From CAG-791 sp963650385 (GTDB lineage Bacteria; Bacillota; Clostridia; Lachnospirales; Lachnospiraceae): a stretch of 64,000 nt of DNA. The stretch covers positions 1-64,000 of the forward strand of contig CAVJLL010000002.1 of assembly GCA_963650385.1 (NCBI GenBank). Reading direction: 5' to 3'. A program made the position numbers and the translations under genes. Positions 34,230 through 43,483 of this stretch are shown piece after piece; the stretch's first letter is position 1; each line of letters starts with the position of its first letter. The notes under the pieces are model-generated. The model saw only the letters and a list, made by a program, of their open reading frames with translations, did not search any database and had not been told where the DNA came from.

Positions 34230-34296
34230 GTTGGGGGCAAAATGTCTTTTGCCCCCAACTGATATCGGATTGCTGCGCGCTATGCGCTCCCGCAAT
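34230..34296. terminator. Two hairpins between membrane protein gene and apbE
   Basis: GTTGGGGGCAAAA/TTTTGCCCCCAAC is a perfect 13-bp stem with a 4-nt loop (34230-34259). GGATTGC...GCAATCC with inner GCGC/GCGC lies at 34266-34297. The first could end transcripts from either side, although a clear external U-tract is lacking. Confidence 0.5.
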
Positions 34297-34298
34297 CC

Positions 34299-36095
34299 TC
34301 AAGACACTGTATAGTTGTGTTCCGCGATGTACACCGTATAATTCTCTGTCTCCAGTCCAACGGTAATATCCGCGTGCGCCTCCCTGCTCGATGAGAAGCG
34401 CTCCTCCAGGCTCTTCGGCACGATATATGCCGTCTTCATTTCCACAGGAAGACTCGGCACATACCAGTCGCTGTCGGTCAGCCATCTGCAGATTTCAAGC
34501 GTGCCCAGATCCGCCACCGCCGACACCTGCACTGCGCCGTCGCAGGCGCCGGTGATGGCATTGGCCGAATCATAGGTGCTGTAGCCATAATGACAGTCCT
34601 TCTCCTGCATCCACTGCGCAATCCGCGCATATTCCGCGCTGCCGGTGCCCCGCTGCATCGACGGCCAGAGCTCCTCTTTCCATACGAGAAGTGCAAACAT
34701 CACGATGCAGACGGCCAGAACAGTCCCCGCGGATCGTCCGCATTCGCGGGACTCCTCCGTTGGAGATCCCTGACTCCTTTGCGGTTCCCGTGTTCCTTGT
34801 CCGGACAATTCCTGCAGAAGGTACGCCGCCGAAAAGGACAGGACAAAGTAGATCATAAAATAATACCGCCACACCGAGTCCGTGGTGGTAAAGGCACCCA
34901 TCGCCATCGACAAAAGGACTGAGAGCCAGAAAAACAACAGCACAAACGAGCGTTCCTGTCTCGCCTCATCACAATCCCTGCAGACACCCTCTGCAGCAGC
35001 GCTCCGTCCACGGCCGATCCGGCTGACTAGCAGGTACGCAGCGATTCCGCCTGCTGCCCCAAAGAATACCAGCATAAGGATTGTCCGCAGCATGCTCTGA
35101 TTCTCGCAGTACACACTGCCGAACAGATCCGGAATCACGGTGTGCAGGAGCTTCGACATGCCGCCCCGCAGATTCCTCGAGGTTTCCACGCCGACCGCGG
35201 TCGGCATTTTCGAGCCCGCAAAGGCCGCCGAAAGGAGAAGAAACGCATAGAAAACGCTCCGCCACGCCGGACCGCCATTTCCCTGCTGTCCTTCGTCTGC
35301 CAATCGGCTGCTTTCTGCAGTATTGTTCTGTAAAGAGCCTGGCCGATTTACCGACTGCCGTCCGGATTTGAAGGTTCCCGTCCGCCTGCCGCAAATCGCG
35401 CCGCAGCACGCTCTCACGAGCTCTGCCGCCGCGAGCGGTGCATAGCAGATCAAAGCCGCCCGAAGGCCGGAGAGACTGATCAGAAAAGCCAGAACCGCAG
35501 CCGCTGCTGCCTTTATTTTCCAGTGACTGGTTTCTCTTCGAACATCCTGCCAAATGAGTAAAGATACCAGCATGCATACGCAGTGAACCGCATAATAAAC
35601 CGCATACAGGTACAGGAGCTGGCTGTGCCGCATGCTCCCCGGGATGGCCAGAAGGAGCGCCATCGCCGCCCAGAGCGGCGCCCCGGAAACGCCGAGGCGC
35701 TTCAGCAGCAGGCCGTACAGTGCGAGCAGCAGGGCCATCATGATGCAGCAGGCGATGCCCATGGAGAGATTCATATTGCCGGTCAGCCCATACAAGAGCG
35801 CGGCGATCAGGTTCACGTTCAGAATGCGCCGCTCCGTGCTGGGATAAAACGTGGCAGGAATCAGCGCGCCATGCTCCCAGATCGCCCGGGCATTGAGCGC
35901 CTCCGCCGCAATGTCCGAATCCATCTGCGCTGTAAACCGAAACAGATTCAGAAACACATACGAGCCAGACAGTAAAGCTGCGCACGCAGCCAAGGCCGCC
36001 CAGAGTGCCGTCGCCCGCTGCACGTGCCGCCCGCTTCTGTTATACGTTCTCTGGTCCTCCCTTTTGTCTGCCTTCTGATTTCCCGCCGATGCCAT
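34299..36095 (-). CDS. Polytopic membrane protein, GT-C-like
   Basis: A 598-residue protein with about ten membrane segments, an early outside loop with QMDSDIAAEALNARAIWEHG (acidic pair of GT-C-fold glycosyltransferases) and FYPSTERR, and a C-terminal soluble domain of about 110 residues (YSTYDSANAITGACDG...). It likely transfers a sugar from a polyprenyl-phosphate donor, but I cannot assign a family with certainty. AGGA precedes the ATG. It is the last gene of the leftward glycan operon that begins at 45858. Confidence 0.6.
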   Translation of the reverse strand: MASAGNQKADKREDQRTYNRSGRHVQRATALWAALAACAALLSGSYVFLNLFRFTAQMDSDIAAEALNARAIWEHGALIPATFYPSTERRILNVNLIAALLYGLTGNMNLSMGIACCIMMALLLALYGLLLKRLGVSGAPLWAAMALLLAIPGSMRHSQLLYLYAVYYAVHCVCMLVSLLIWQDVRRETSHWKIKAAAAAVLAFLISLSGLRAALICYAPLAAAELVRACCGAICGRRTGTFKSGRQSVNRPGSLQNNTAESSRLADEGQQGNGGPAWRSVFYAFLLLSAAFAGSKMPTAVGVETSRNLRGGMSKLLHTVIPDLFGSVYCENQSMLRTILMLVFFGAAGGIAAYLLVSRIGRGRSAAAEGVCRDCDEARQERSFVLLFFWLSVLLSMAMGAFTTTDSVWRYYFMIYFVLSFSAAYLLQELSGQGTREPQRSQGSPTEESRECGRSAGTVLAVCIVMFALLVWKEELWPSMQRGTGSAEYARIAQWMQEKDCHYGYSTYDSANAITGACDGAVQVSAVADLGTLEICRWLTDSDWYVPSLPVEMKTAYIVPKSLEERFSSSREAHADITVGLETENYTVYIAEHNYTVS

Positions 36096-36143
36096 CTGAT
36101 GCTTCCTGTTTCACCTTTCACTGTCTGTACGTAACTATTCAGA

Positions 36144-36215
36144 GCCAAGCAAATTTGCATAAAATGCGCGAGTAATGCTTGCATTAACGAGCCCATTTTT
36201 GCAAATTTATTTGGC
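36144..36215. repeat. 72-bp near-palindrome
   Basis: The arms GCCAAGCAAATTTGCATAAAATG... and ...CATTTTTGCAAATTTATTTGGC are imperfect inverted copies of each other, centred at 36179-36180 in the perfect TAATGCTTGCATTA. The right arm shares GAGCCCATTTTTGCA with hairpin repeat C. It fills the space between two membrane protein genes. Confidence 0.75.
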
Positions 36216-36237
36216 GAGTACGCCGCAGAAAAGCCCT

Positions 36238-38070
36238 CTACTCCAGACCGTCCCGCGTCACCACGCCGGTCAGACTCTTGTCGCACAGATAATATGCGCC
36301 GTTTCTCTCATAATATCCGATGTTCTCATGCTGCAGATATTCCAGCGCCGTATCCCACTCACTCGTCAGAATCAGACACGTGCCGATCTCGCCCGTAGCC
36401 TTGATGTCCGCTTCCTTCTCGGCCGCGAGCTCGCTGCAGCGGTCATAGCTGCCGCTGTTGGCCGTCGAGAAATACAGCTTCATGCGGTGCTTTAAAGCCG
36501 GAACCGACAAGACCCTCACGCCGTCGTAGTAGGCATCCAGAAGGAACTCGTCCGTGTTCGCCATGATGTCATTGAGCTCCGGCTCCTGCAGAACCGACGA
36601 ATAATCCCTGTTCGCCTCCATCTGTGCATGCTTCTCACCAATGCAGCCGTGGATATCAAAGAGCTGCAGGGCCAGGACCAGCAGGAGCACCGCGCAGGCT
36701 CCCCATTCCCGGATCCGCTCCCGCAGCTGCCAGATCCCGTATACTGCAAACAGCATCAGGCAGTAATACACCGGATAGAACATCCGCGAGCTCGCCCGGA
36801 AGATGCCGCACAGCTCCAGGAGCTTCTCCGGCAGCGGAATGGTCACAGCCACCGCATCGTTCCAGGTCACCACGTTGCTGACGGCAAACAGCGTGCACAA
36901 AGCGAGCAGCACGCACGCCGCTGCGTTGCGCCTGATCCATGCAGCTCTTCTCTCCCGCGCCGGCCGCATTGCCTCCTGCTGCGTTTCTGCGCTGCATTCC
37001 TTTCCGGGCACAGCAGCCTGCATCCGTTTCCTACGTAAAATAAACGCTGCCGCTGCCAGGACAATCCCGGCCATCAGACCGGCTCCCAGGTAATTGAAGC
37101 CGTCATAATTACCGAGCGTCTGCGGCAGCACCTTCAGAAAGGCCGACCACGTATATCCGCCGAGGCTCGACGGATTCCACAGCGCATTCAGGTTCATGGA
37201 ATAATAGCCATAGCCGTCTCTCGATGAGCTGACGCCGCTCCCGATCGCCCCCAGTAAAAAGCCTGCCGCACCGGTGCCGGCAAGCGCTCCCGCAAGGCCG
37301 CACAGGGCACGGAGAGCACTCTTCCTGCCTCTTGTCAGATCCCCGAGCACGCACAGGAGCAGGAACACTGCGATCATCGGCAGAAAATACGGATGGATCC
37401 CAATGGCCAGCACCAGCAGCAGAAGATAAGACAGATAGGTCCGCAGCCATTGCCGCGTCTGCACCGTTTTTTCATCAGCGGCAGCATCCCGGTGCTGCAG
37501 CCACACATAGATTGCGAAGAGGAGCAGCCATTGCGAGCCCAGCGCTGTATGCCGAATCGACCGCTCGAGGAAAACCGGAGCGAAAATAAACAATCCGGCT
37601 CCCAGCATGGAATACACGGCATTTCTGCTCTTCCGGAATGTCAGAAGGTAGCCTGCTGCCGCCTGCAGCATATAGCACAGCAGTGCATACGGACCGAAAT
37701 ACTGGAAGGTCTCCGGCAGTATTTTGCGGAAAAGCTTAAAGAATACGGCCACCCAAGGAATGCTGTCGGTAAAGGAAATGACCGTTCCCTCGCCATATGC
37801 CATATCCGAAGCCAGCCCCAGCGGGAAGGTCCAGTCCGAATTCCGGAACGCAGCCCACCCGGAATAGTGCTGGATGATGTCCGTCTCGTCGTAGCCGGCC
37901 ATAATCCAGGCGTCATTCGTCACATGGAGCGGCGTCTGCCCGTACACGATCAGAAAGGCCGCTGCACCCAGAAGCGCCGCCAGAAGGACGCCGGCTTTCT
38001 GTGCATCCGGCCGACAGATTCTGCTATTCGGATGGTTTCCGCTTTGTCTGATTTCCTTTTTCTCCGGCAT
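36238..38070 (-). CDS. DUF6311-type membrane protein, GT-C-like
   Basis: A 610-residue protein with roughly ten membrane helices. The stretch DETDIIQHYSGWAAFRNSDWTFPLGL followed by YGEGTVISFTDSIPW is characteristic of the DUF6311 family, in which an acidic motif in the first outside loop fits a GT-C glycosyltransferase. A soluble C-terminal domain of about 100 residues follows the last helix. GGGAG precedes the start. Its neighbours point to assembly of a surface polysaccharide or decoration of one. Confidence 0.72.
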   Translation of the reverse strand: MPEKKEIRQSGNHPNSRICRPDAQKAGVLLAALLGAAAFLIVYGQTPLHVTNDAWIMAGYDETDIIQHYSGWAAFRNSDWTFPLGLASDMAYGEGTVISFTDSIPWVAVFFKLFRKILPETFQYFGPYALLCYMLQAAAGYLLTFRKSRNAVYSMLGAGLFIFAPVFLERSIRHTALGSQWLLLFAIYVWLQHRDAAADEKTVQTRQWLRTYLSYLLLLVLAIGIHPYFLPMIAVFLLLCVLGDLTRGRKSALRALCGLAGALAGTGAAGFLLGAIGSGVSSSRDGYGYYSMNLNALWNPSSLGGYTWSAFLKVLPQTLGNYDGFNYLGAGLMAGIVLAAAAFILRRKRMQAAVPGKECSAETQQEAMRPARERRAAWIRRNAAACVLLALCTLFAVSNVVTWNDAVAVTIPLPEKLLELCGIFRASSRMFYPVYYCLMLFAVYGIWQLRERIREWGACAVLLLVLALQLFDIHGCIGEKHAQMEANRDYSSVLQEPELNDIMANTDEFLLDAYYDGVRVLSVPALKHRMKLYFSTANSGSYDRCSELAAEKEADIKATGEIGTCLILTSEWDTALEYLQHENIGYYERNGAYYLCDKSLTGVVTRDGLE

Positions 38071-38110
38071 CGCAGGCCGCTCCCTTTCTTTTTTCCCGAT
38101 CGTGCAGCAA

Positions 38111-38152
38111 CGATTCAGCGCCCATTTGCAAATCGGCTCATTCGCAGAATCG
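38111..38152. repeat. Dispersed hairpin repeat C, copy 2
   Basis: CGATTCAGCG pairs with CGCAGAATCG (one mismatch) around CCATTTGCAAATCGGCTCATT. It shares GATTCAG.GCCCATTTGCA with 7667-7705. It lies between the GT2 gene and the DUF6311-type gene. Confidence 0.5.
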
Positions 38153-38175
38153 CTGCTTCGAAGTTTCTCTTTTAC

Positions 38176-39003
38176 TCATGTGGCGTTCTCGCCCGGCTCT
38201 GAATTCCCGGACGGATTATAGGCTCCCCCTGCATTGGCAAGCAGGATCCGCAGAAGCTCCGCATTCCCTTTGAAGAAGCTGATCTTCGTCGGTGTTTTGC
38301 CTGCTGCAGGATAGGCCCTTGTCACCGGAATCTCGCAGGCGCGAAGCCCAATCTGCGTCGCCCGGACGGAGAGATACGCCAGGAGCTCATAGGTCATGAA
38401 CACATCGCGCAGAGGCTGCACCCGTTCGTCCGTGAGGTACCGCCTGGAATACGCGCGGTACGCGTTGGTCGTGTCCGTAAAATGCTGCCCCGCCGTCAGC
38501 GAAATCACCGGTGCATGCAGGAGCCGAACGGAAACCGTGCGGATCCACGGCGTGTTGACGGCAATCCCGCCCTTCACAAAGCGAGATCCCTGGACCAGAT
38601 CATAGCCGCTCTTTAATTTCTCAATAAAACGCGGCACATCCTCGATGCTGTCCTTATCATTTCCGTCAATCGTAATAATCCCCTGGTAGCCGCGCTGCAG
38701 CACCCAGTAAATGCCCATGCGCAGCTGCGCGCCCTGCTTGCCCGCATCGCGCTTTACCAAAAGTGCGTTCACACCCAGCATGCGCAGGCGCTCCTCCTCC
38801 ATCGAGCCGTCCGTGGAGCCGCCGTCGCAGATCACAATGTCCGCGTAGAGGTCGATCCGGCTGTCCTTGGCGCGCTGCAGCTCATGCAGAATCCGCTCCC
38901 CCTCGTTGATGACAGGGATCAGCACTACGTAAGACCTGGTCTTCTTCTGATATTCATTGCATTCAAACCGGGGCACGCCCGGACGTTTTTCATATACAAC
39001 CAT
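38176..39003 (-). CDS. Family 2 glycosyltransferase, DPM1/GtrB-like
   Basis: A 275-residue cytoplasmic glycosyltransferase: YVVLIPVINEGERI, ADIVICDGGSTDGSM, ALLVKRDAGKQGAQLRMG and GIITIDGNDKDSIED (DXD-like). The length and lack of membrane segments fit enzymes that make polyprenyl-phosphate sugars, the donors used by the GT-C-like proteins next to it. AGGAGAG precedes the ATG. The last 30 residues (GNAELLRILLANAGGAYN) are unusual, but the core is complete. Confidence 0.83.
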   Translation of the reverse strand: MVVYEKRPGVPRFECNEYQKKTRSYVVLIPVINEGERILHELQRAKDSRIDLYADIVICDGGSTDGSMEEERLRMLGVNALLVKRDAGKQGAQLRMGIYWVLQRGYQGIITIDGNDKDSIEDVPRFIEKLKSGYDLVQGSRFVKGGIAVNTPWIRTVSVRLLHAPVISLTAGQHFTDTTNAYRAYSRRYLTDERVQPLRDVFMTYELLAYLSVRATQIGLRACEIPVTRAYPAAGKTPTKISFFKGNAELLRILLANAGGAYNPSGNSEPGENAT

Positions 39004-39147
39004 TTTGCTCTCCTGCAGTCACTCCATGTCTGCTGCTGTTCCATGCGGCTGCTGATGCTGCACAAATGCCGGCCGGCGGGCCGTTACGGTACAGAGGCCG
39101 CCTGGACAAGCATCTGACGCAAAAGCCGGGCCGGCCGTATGCTCCTA

Positions 39148-39957
39148 TCAGAATATATCTGCCGCGTACTCCATGCAGCGGAACACTTCCGAAAGCTCCT
39201 CCTGCCGTCCCATTTCAATGGAGACATAGCCCTTATAGCCTTCCGCGCGCAGGAACTCTGCGAGCTCTCCGTGAAGGCTGCGCTCCTGCAAAGGTGCCAG
39301 TCCCGGCTCGCTGATGTGGACGTGATGGATGAGGCCGACACTCCCCCTCAGCAGGGAAAGCGATTCTCCGTTCTGCAGCATGGTCCCCAGATCCAGATTC
39401 AGCAAAAATCCGGCCGAATCCACCGCTGCAATCAGAGCAATCGCCGTCTGTGTATCATTGACAAAATTCGTGTGGTACACGGGCGGATTGGCTTCCATGC
39501 CGATGACCGTCCCCTGCCGGCAGGCCTCCTCACCGATGGCGTGAAAAAATGCAATGGCCTCGTCCGCGATTCGGCTCCTGTAGGGCTCCCGGAGCTTCTC
39601 CCCCGGAACATTCCGGTTCCGCGGGCAGCCGAACACCAGATTCCGGCAGCCGATCGCCGCTGCAAAGGCGATGGCCTTCTTCGTATAGTCCAGGAGCGCA
39701 TCTCTCTCCTCCGGACTGCCGAAGAGCTGCTCGCTTCTCCCGTACCAGATGGACTGCATGGAGGGAACAGCAAAGCCTTCTTCCTCCCGCAGTTTCTCAG
39801 CCCACGCGGCGGCCTCCTGCAGGTGCTCATAGGGAGCCTCCGGAAAGATTCTGGTCGGCGCAATCTCAAGACCGTCAAAGCCCAGGGCGTGCATACGGTC
39901 GTACACCTCCCGGTCCTGCTCACAGGTCCATGCAATGTTAGATATCGATAGCTTCAT
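39148..39957 (-). CDS. Xylose-isomerase-like TIM barrel (sugar epimerase/isomerase)
   Basis: A 269-residue protein of the AP-endonuclease-2/xylose-isomerase-like superfamily. MKLSISNIAWTCEQDREVY, GFDGLEIAPTRIF, GCRNLVFGCPRNR, GMEANPPVYHTNFVND, LLNLDLGTML, LIHHVHISEPGLAPL and YKGYVSIEMG supply the usual metal-binding Glu, Asp, His and Glu. It probably isomerises a sugar or sugar phosphate for the glycan operon. AGAGG lies five bases upstream. Gap 39004-39147 holds only a GC-rich inverted repeat of GGCCGGC type. Confidence 0.82.
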   Translation of the reverse strand: MKLSISNIAWTCEQDREVYDRMHALGFDGLEIAPTRIFPEAPYEHLQEAAAWAEKLREEEGFAVPSMQSIWYGRSEQLFGSPEERDALLDYTKKAIAFAAAIGCRNLVFGCPRNRNVPGEKLREPYRSRIADEAIAFFHAIGEEACRQGTVIGMEANPPVYHTNFVNDTQTAIALIAAVDSAGFLLNLDLGTMLQNGESLSLLRGSVGLIHHVHISEPGLAPLQERSLHGELAEFLRAEGYKGYVSIEMGRQEELSEVFRCMEYAADIF

Positions 39958-39980
39958 GTCTGACCTCTTTCATCTGTGCC

Positions 39981-40014
39981 GCCGTCAGCCATGACGGGTC
40001 CCGGCGGAGTTTTT
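39981..40014. repeat. Dispersed repeat A, copy 3
   Basis: GCCGTCAGCCATGACGGGTC and the following CCGGCGGAGT match copies at 8-54 and 24660-24705. On the minus strand the frame reads ...EKLRRDPSWLTAAQMKEV and runs on into the ribosome binding site of the isomerase gene; this peptide reading parallels LRQDPSWLASVQ of copy 1 but has no start codon that I can support. Confidence 0.65.
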
Positions 40015-40070
40015 CTGCATTCTCCGCTATCCTGTCACCCGGACACTGCCCAACGCGCTTTTCCGACGGA

Positions 40071-42491
40071 TCATCTTCTCTGCACCCAGTCCCGCAGGTG
40101 CCGTGCGATCACGTACAGGCAGACCTGCACGTAGCCCATGTACCACAGCACAAAGTTCATGTGCGTGTGCACATAGGAATGGGACTTGGCCAGGATAAAC
40201 CAGCTGACGGGTACCAGGAAGCTCACAGCGTACAGTGCCAGCTCCCCGCACTTAACCTTTTCTTTTTTATAATCCCAGGCGAACAGAACAATTGGCACCA
40301 GGCACAGGAGCGGGAACAGATTCCCGGCGATCCCGGTGATGACCTCGGTTTTAAAGTGAAAATACTTGCACAGTGTCGCCCAAGCGGAGGCATTGAGTCC
40401 TGCCTGCTCGAAGTCCGGCAGGCTTTCAAAGGCATTTAAATCAGCGCCGTAGGTCCTGCGCAGCACATCCTCCTGGATGATCATACGGATTCCTTCGGTA
40501 AGGCTGCCGCCGGACTTGACCGGTGCATGCAGGCAGATCGCCGCCGCAAATCCGGCGAGTGCTGCGATTCCCATGAAAAAGATGGTGCGCACGAGGAGCC
40601 GTGTTTTCCCTGCATTCCGTTCCGCTGCCGCGCTGAAGAAATCCACGAGGAGGAACAGAATGGCGCCGAGCATCACAGATGAAATGTACTCATAGCCGCA
40701 CAGGCACTTGATCATGATGGTGATGAACACGAGCACATAACTCGCGACCCGCGCAAAACGCCGCTCCGTGCGCAGGCTGCACCAGAGCCCCGCCGCCATC
40801 GGCAGGAACCAGGTGAACTCCACCCAGTAGAGATTGTTGGCAAAATTCACCACCCACGGCGAGAGCAGAAAGACCGCATAGAAAATCCCGGCCATGAGGC
40901 GCCCGTATTTTCGCAGGATCAGGAAGCTGATAAGGAGCAGCGTTCCCGCCGTTGCCAGCGCGCACAGAAGCCGCAGCACGTCCTCGCAGTCCGAAAGGGC
41001 CTGCGTCAGTCCTTGTGTCTGCAGCGTTCCTTCGTCCCGCAAAAGGACCGAAAGCTTCTGGAAAATCTTGCCCTGCAGGCCATACTGGCTCTCATAGGGA
41101 GCTGCTGTCTCTTCCGGTGCCGGCGTCCCGTCGGCCAGGACAACGCTCGCATTCGAAAGGCTGCCCAGCGCCTGGGCATCCATCGGAGCCTCTGCATCCA
41201 GAACCACCGTCAGCCAGTCGCTGTCGGCCTCCAGCACCGCCAGAATCGCATGCTCTTCGCCATTTGCAAAGCGAATCGAATTGCCCGGAACGACGTATTC
41301 CTCTGCGTATTCCGAAGCCGGGAAGCGAACGGCAGGGTCCGTTCTGTGGTAGCCCTGGTTCCAATCCTCATCGTCCGGGAACGCCGTCTGCGCCCCGCTC
41401 TCTCCGTCCAGGCGCTCCAGCTTGATCAGCCCCGTGCCCGACGGATTGGGAATGCCCTTCCACACGGCCTCGATCCCCGCGGTGACCAGCGCCTCACTGT
41501 CGGCCTGAAAGTTCTCGAAGGTGTCGTTGTCACCGTCCATGGAGTTGAAGCTGTAGTTCCACGCAAGACCTGCTGTGAGAATCAGGCACAGCCCCAGTTT
41601 GCCAAAAGCCGGTGAAAAGATACCAGGTATTCCCACGGCTGCTCCGCGTCTGGTATTACTGCTGTCTTTGTCCCCCACAGCAGCCGCTCCGCATCCGGAA
41701 TCCGCACCGGCACCGGCGGCCTTGCCGACAGCCGCATTTGCAGCAGATCTCCGGCCGGGAACGTCCCGTCCGGCGCCCCATCCCCAGGACAGGAGCAGCA
41801 GAATCCCACCGAACGCAAAGATCGTGATCAGCACCTTCTCCTGCGTCGTGAAATCCGCCTCGCCATAGGCAAAAGCGATCAAAAGCGGATCGTCCTTACT
41901 CTCCGTCATGCGGAAGCCCTCGTCCACCAGGATGAGGGACGCACCTGCCCCGTCTCCCTCAGCCGAAATCCGCAGCGTATAGGTCTCGCCCCTTCGGATC
42001 CGCCCCGCTGCAAAGCCGCCCGACTCCAACGAGAGCTTGTAGGCGTGCTCCGCCGGAATCTCCGAAAGCTCCTTTTCTCCCTCAGCAAGAACCCTTCCGT
42101 CTGCATCCAGCACTTCCAAGTGCAGCATCCCCTGGTTCAGCGTCCCCTGCTGCTGCGCCTCCGTGCCCTCGGCATTGTTCTGCTCATTTGCAGCCAGATA
42201 CACAACCGCGCCGGCCAGATAGTCCTTTGCCGGCGTAAAGCTCATCTCATAGGCCCCGTCTGCCAGGCTGTACGTGCCCAGAATGCTGCTCACACCCACG
42301 TTTTCATAGGGCCTTGCATCCGTATAATATCCGTGATGGAAGCAGCAAAGGACATCCAGCAAAACTAAAAACACCAGCAAAACCGCCATGCCCAGTCCTG
42401 CCGCAAGCCGCCGCATCCCAAGGCTGCCGATCCCTGCTGTTTTGCGGCCGCCGTCCGTACTGCCGCCCTCTTTTTTCTTCATTTCTGTCAT
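40071..42491 (-). CDS. Large membrane protein of the glycan operon
   Basis: An 806-residue protein. An N-terminal membrane segment (about 28-50) is followed by an outside beta-rich domain (about 60-205), a second segment (about 220-240), another outside part with GDNDTFENFQADSEAL and then about eight membrane helices to the C terminus, with YWVEFTWFLPMAAGLW and AKSHSYVHTHMNFVLWYMGYVQ. It is likely a GT-C-like transferase or polymer-handling protein; I do not recognise a named family. The closing HSYxH segment resembles that of the gene at 63596-64000. GGAG precedes the start. Confidence 0.55.
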   Translation of the reverse strand: MTEMKKKEGGSTDGGRKTAGIGSLGMRRLAAGLGMAVLLVFLVLLDVLCCFHHGYYTDARPYENVGVSSILGTYSLADGAYEMSFTPAKDYLAGAVVYLAANEQNNAEGTEAQQQGTLNQGMLHLEVLDADGRVLAEGEKELSEIPAEHAYKLSLESGGFAAGRIRRGETYTLRISAEGDGAGASLILVDEGFRMTESKDDPLLIAFAYGEADFTTQEKVLITIFAFGGILLLLSWGWGAGRDVPGRRSAANAAVGKAAGAGADSGCGAAAVGDKDSSNTRRGAAVGIPGIFSPAFGKLGLCLILTAGLAWNYSFNSMDGDNDTFENFQADSEALVTAGIEAVWKGIPNPSGTGLIKLERLDGESGAQTAFPDDEDWNQGYHRTDPAVRFPASEYAEEYVVPGNSIRFANGEEHAILAVLEADSDWLTVVLDAEAPMDAQALGSLSNASVVLADGTPAPEETAAPYESQYGLQGKIFQKLSVLLRDEGTLQTQGLTQALSDCEDVLRLLCALATAGTLLLISFLILRKYGRLMAGIFYAVFLLSPWVVNFANNLYWVEFTWFLPMAAGLWCSLRTERRFARVASYVLVFITIMIKCLCGYEYISSVMLGAILFLLVDFFSAAAERNAGKTRLLVRTIFFMGIAALAGFAAAICLHAPVKSGGSLTEGIRMIIQEDVLRRTYGADLNAFESLPDFEQAGLNASAWATLCKYFHFKTEVITGIAGNLFPLLCLVPIVLFAWDYKKEKVKCGELALYAVSFLVPVSWFILAKSHSYVHTHMNFVLWYMGYVQVCLYVIARHLRDWVQRR

Positions 42492-42525
42492 TCGATGTTT
42501 AACTCCACTTCCGGAATTGTCCCGA

Positions 42526-43449
42526 TCATGCGCCTTCCTGCTGTACGAACTCGCGGATTGCCGAGAGCACTGCTCGCTTATCCATAATGTATCCGCCCTG
42601 CCCGCCGAACTGCTCTACGTACTTCGTCCGGTAGTCATAAAAGGCCGGCGTCCCCGGCAGCTCATTGACAAACGATTTGCCGCACAGGAACTCGTACACC
42701 TCCCCCGCGGAGACCGGCTCCGTCGCAGGATGCCAGAGCCGAAGGTCCAGCTCCAACGCCCGTTCAATGTCTCCTGCAAGGCGCGAGAGATCGTAGAACT
42801 GGTAGCGGCTGCGGCTGTCCGTGAAATTCAGTGCCGAAAAGCCCAGCCGCAAGAAGCACGCTTTCAGCTCCTCTGCATCCTTTTTCTCCGCCCGCAGCCG
42901 GTAAAAGCCGTTGTCCATCTTCTCATAGGCATCCAACAGCATCGGCTCACGGGCCGAGAGCTCCGTAAATTTATCCTGCCGCAGCATGAACGGGAGCACG
43001 TGGATGTAGTCATAGATGAAATTCTTCTTGATATTCTGCCCGAACAGTCCCGGAAGCCGGATGATCAATGCATCCGGATAGTCCGCTCTCACCCACTCCT
43101 CCAGCCGGTACCGGTTGTATCCGTACGGGTGAAGCCCTTCCGTCACAATCTCCGTGTCCTCATCGGCACCCGCCGGATCCTTAAATACATCAATCGTAGA
43201 AATAAGAACCAGCCGCCGGGGCCGGATCCGCCGGATGTTCTCCTCGGCCTCCTCGATCAGTGCCATGTCCTTTTCCGGCGCCGTATTCGCCAGATATTTC
43301 TCCGCGCGAAGCCCCGCGTAGATCAGGAGATCCGGCTCCGTCCCGTACGCCTCTTCGATGTTCTTCGTATTGTAAAGGCCGTCAAATGCGGCTTTTGCGC
43401 AGATGTTGCTCCCGACAAAGCCGGTATAGCCTACCAGTGCTCTTTGCAT
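42526..43449 (-). CDS. NAD-dependent epimerase/dehydratase-like protein
   Basis: A 307-residue Rossmann-fold protein: GYTGFVGSNI at the N terminus is the dinucleotide-binding loop, LVLISTIDVFKD carries the Ser/Thr of the active site, and YGYNRYRLEEW gives Tyr with Arg at the place of the usual Lys (YxxxK). It is shorter on the N-terminal glycine loop (GxxGFxG) than classical sugar epimerases. It may reduce or epimerise a nucleotide sugar, but the Lys-to-Arg change leaves catalysis in doubt. AAGGAG precedes the ATG. Confidence 0.72.
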   Translation of the reverse strand: MQRALVGYTGFVGSNICAKAAFDGLYNTKNIEEAYGTEPDLLIYAGLRAEKYLANTAPEKDMALIEEAEENIRRIRPRRLVLISTIDVFKDPAGADEDTEIVTEGLHPYGYNRYRLEEWVRADYPDALIIRLPGLFGQNIKKNFIYDYIHVLPFMLRQDKFTELSAREPMLLDAYEKMDNGFYRLRAEKKDAEELKACFLRLGFSALNFTDSRSRYQFYDLSRLAGDIERALELDLRLWHPATEPVSAGEVYEFLCGKSFVNELPGTPAFYDYRTKYVEQFGGQGGYIMDKRAVLSAIREFVQQEGA

Positions 43450-43483
43450 GTTTTCTCCTTAATATGACTGTGAGAACTTCCGA

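Noticed and set aside
42388..43467. 359-residue plus-strand frame at the epimerase gene
   Set aside because: It mirrors the minus-strand epimerase-like gene, whose Rossmann motif and ribosome binding site identify the coding strand.
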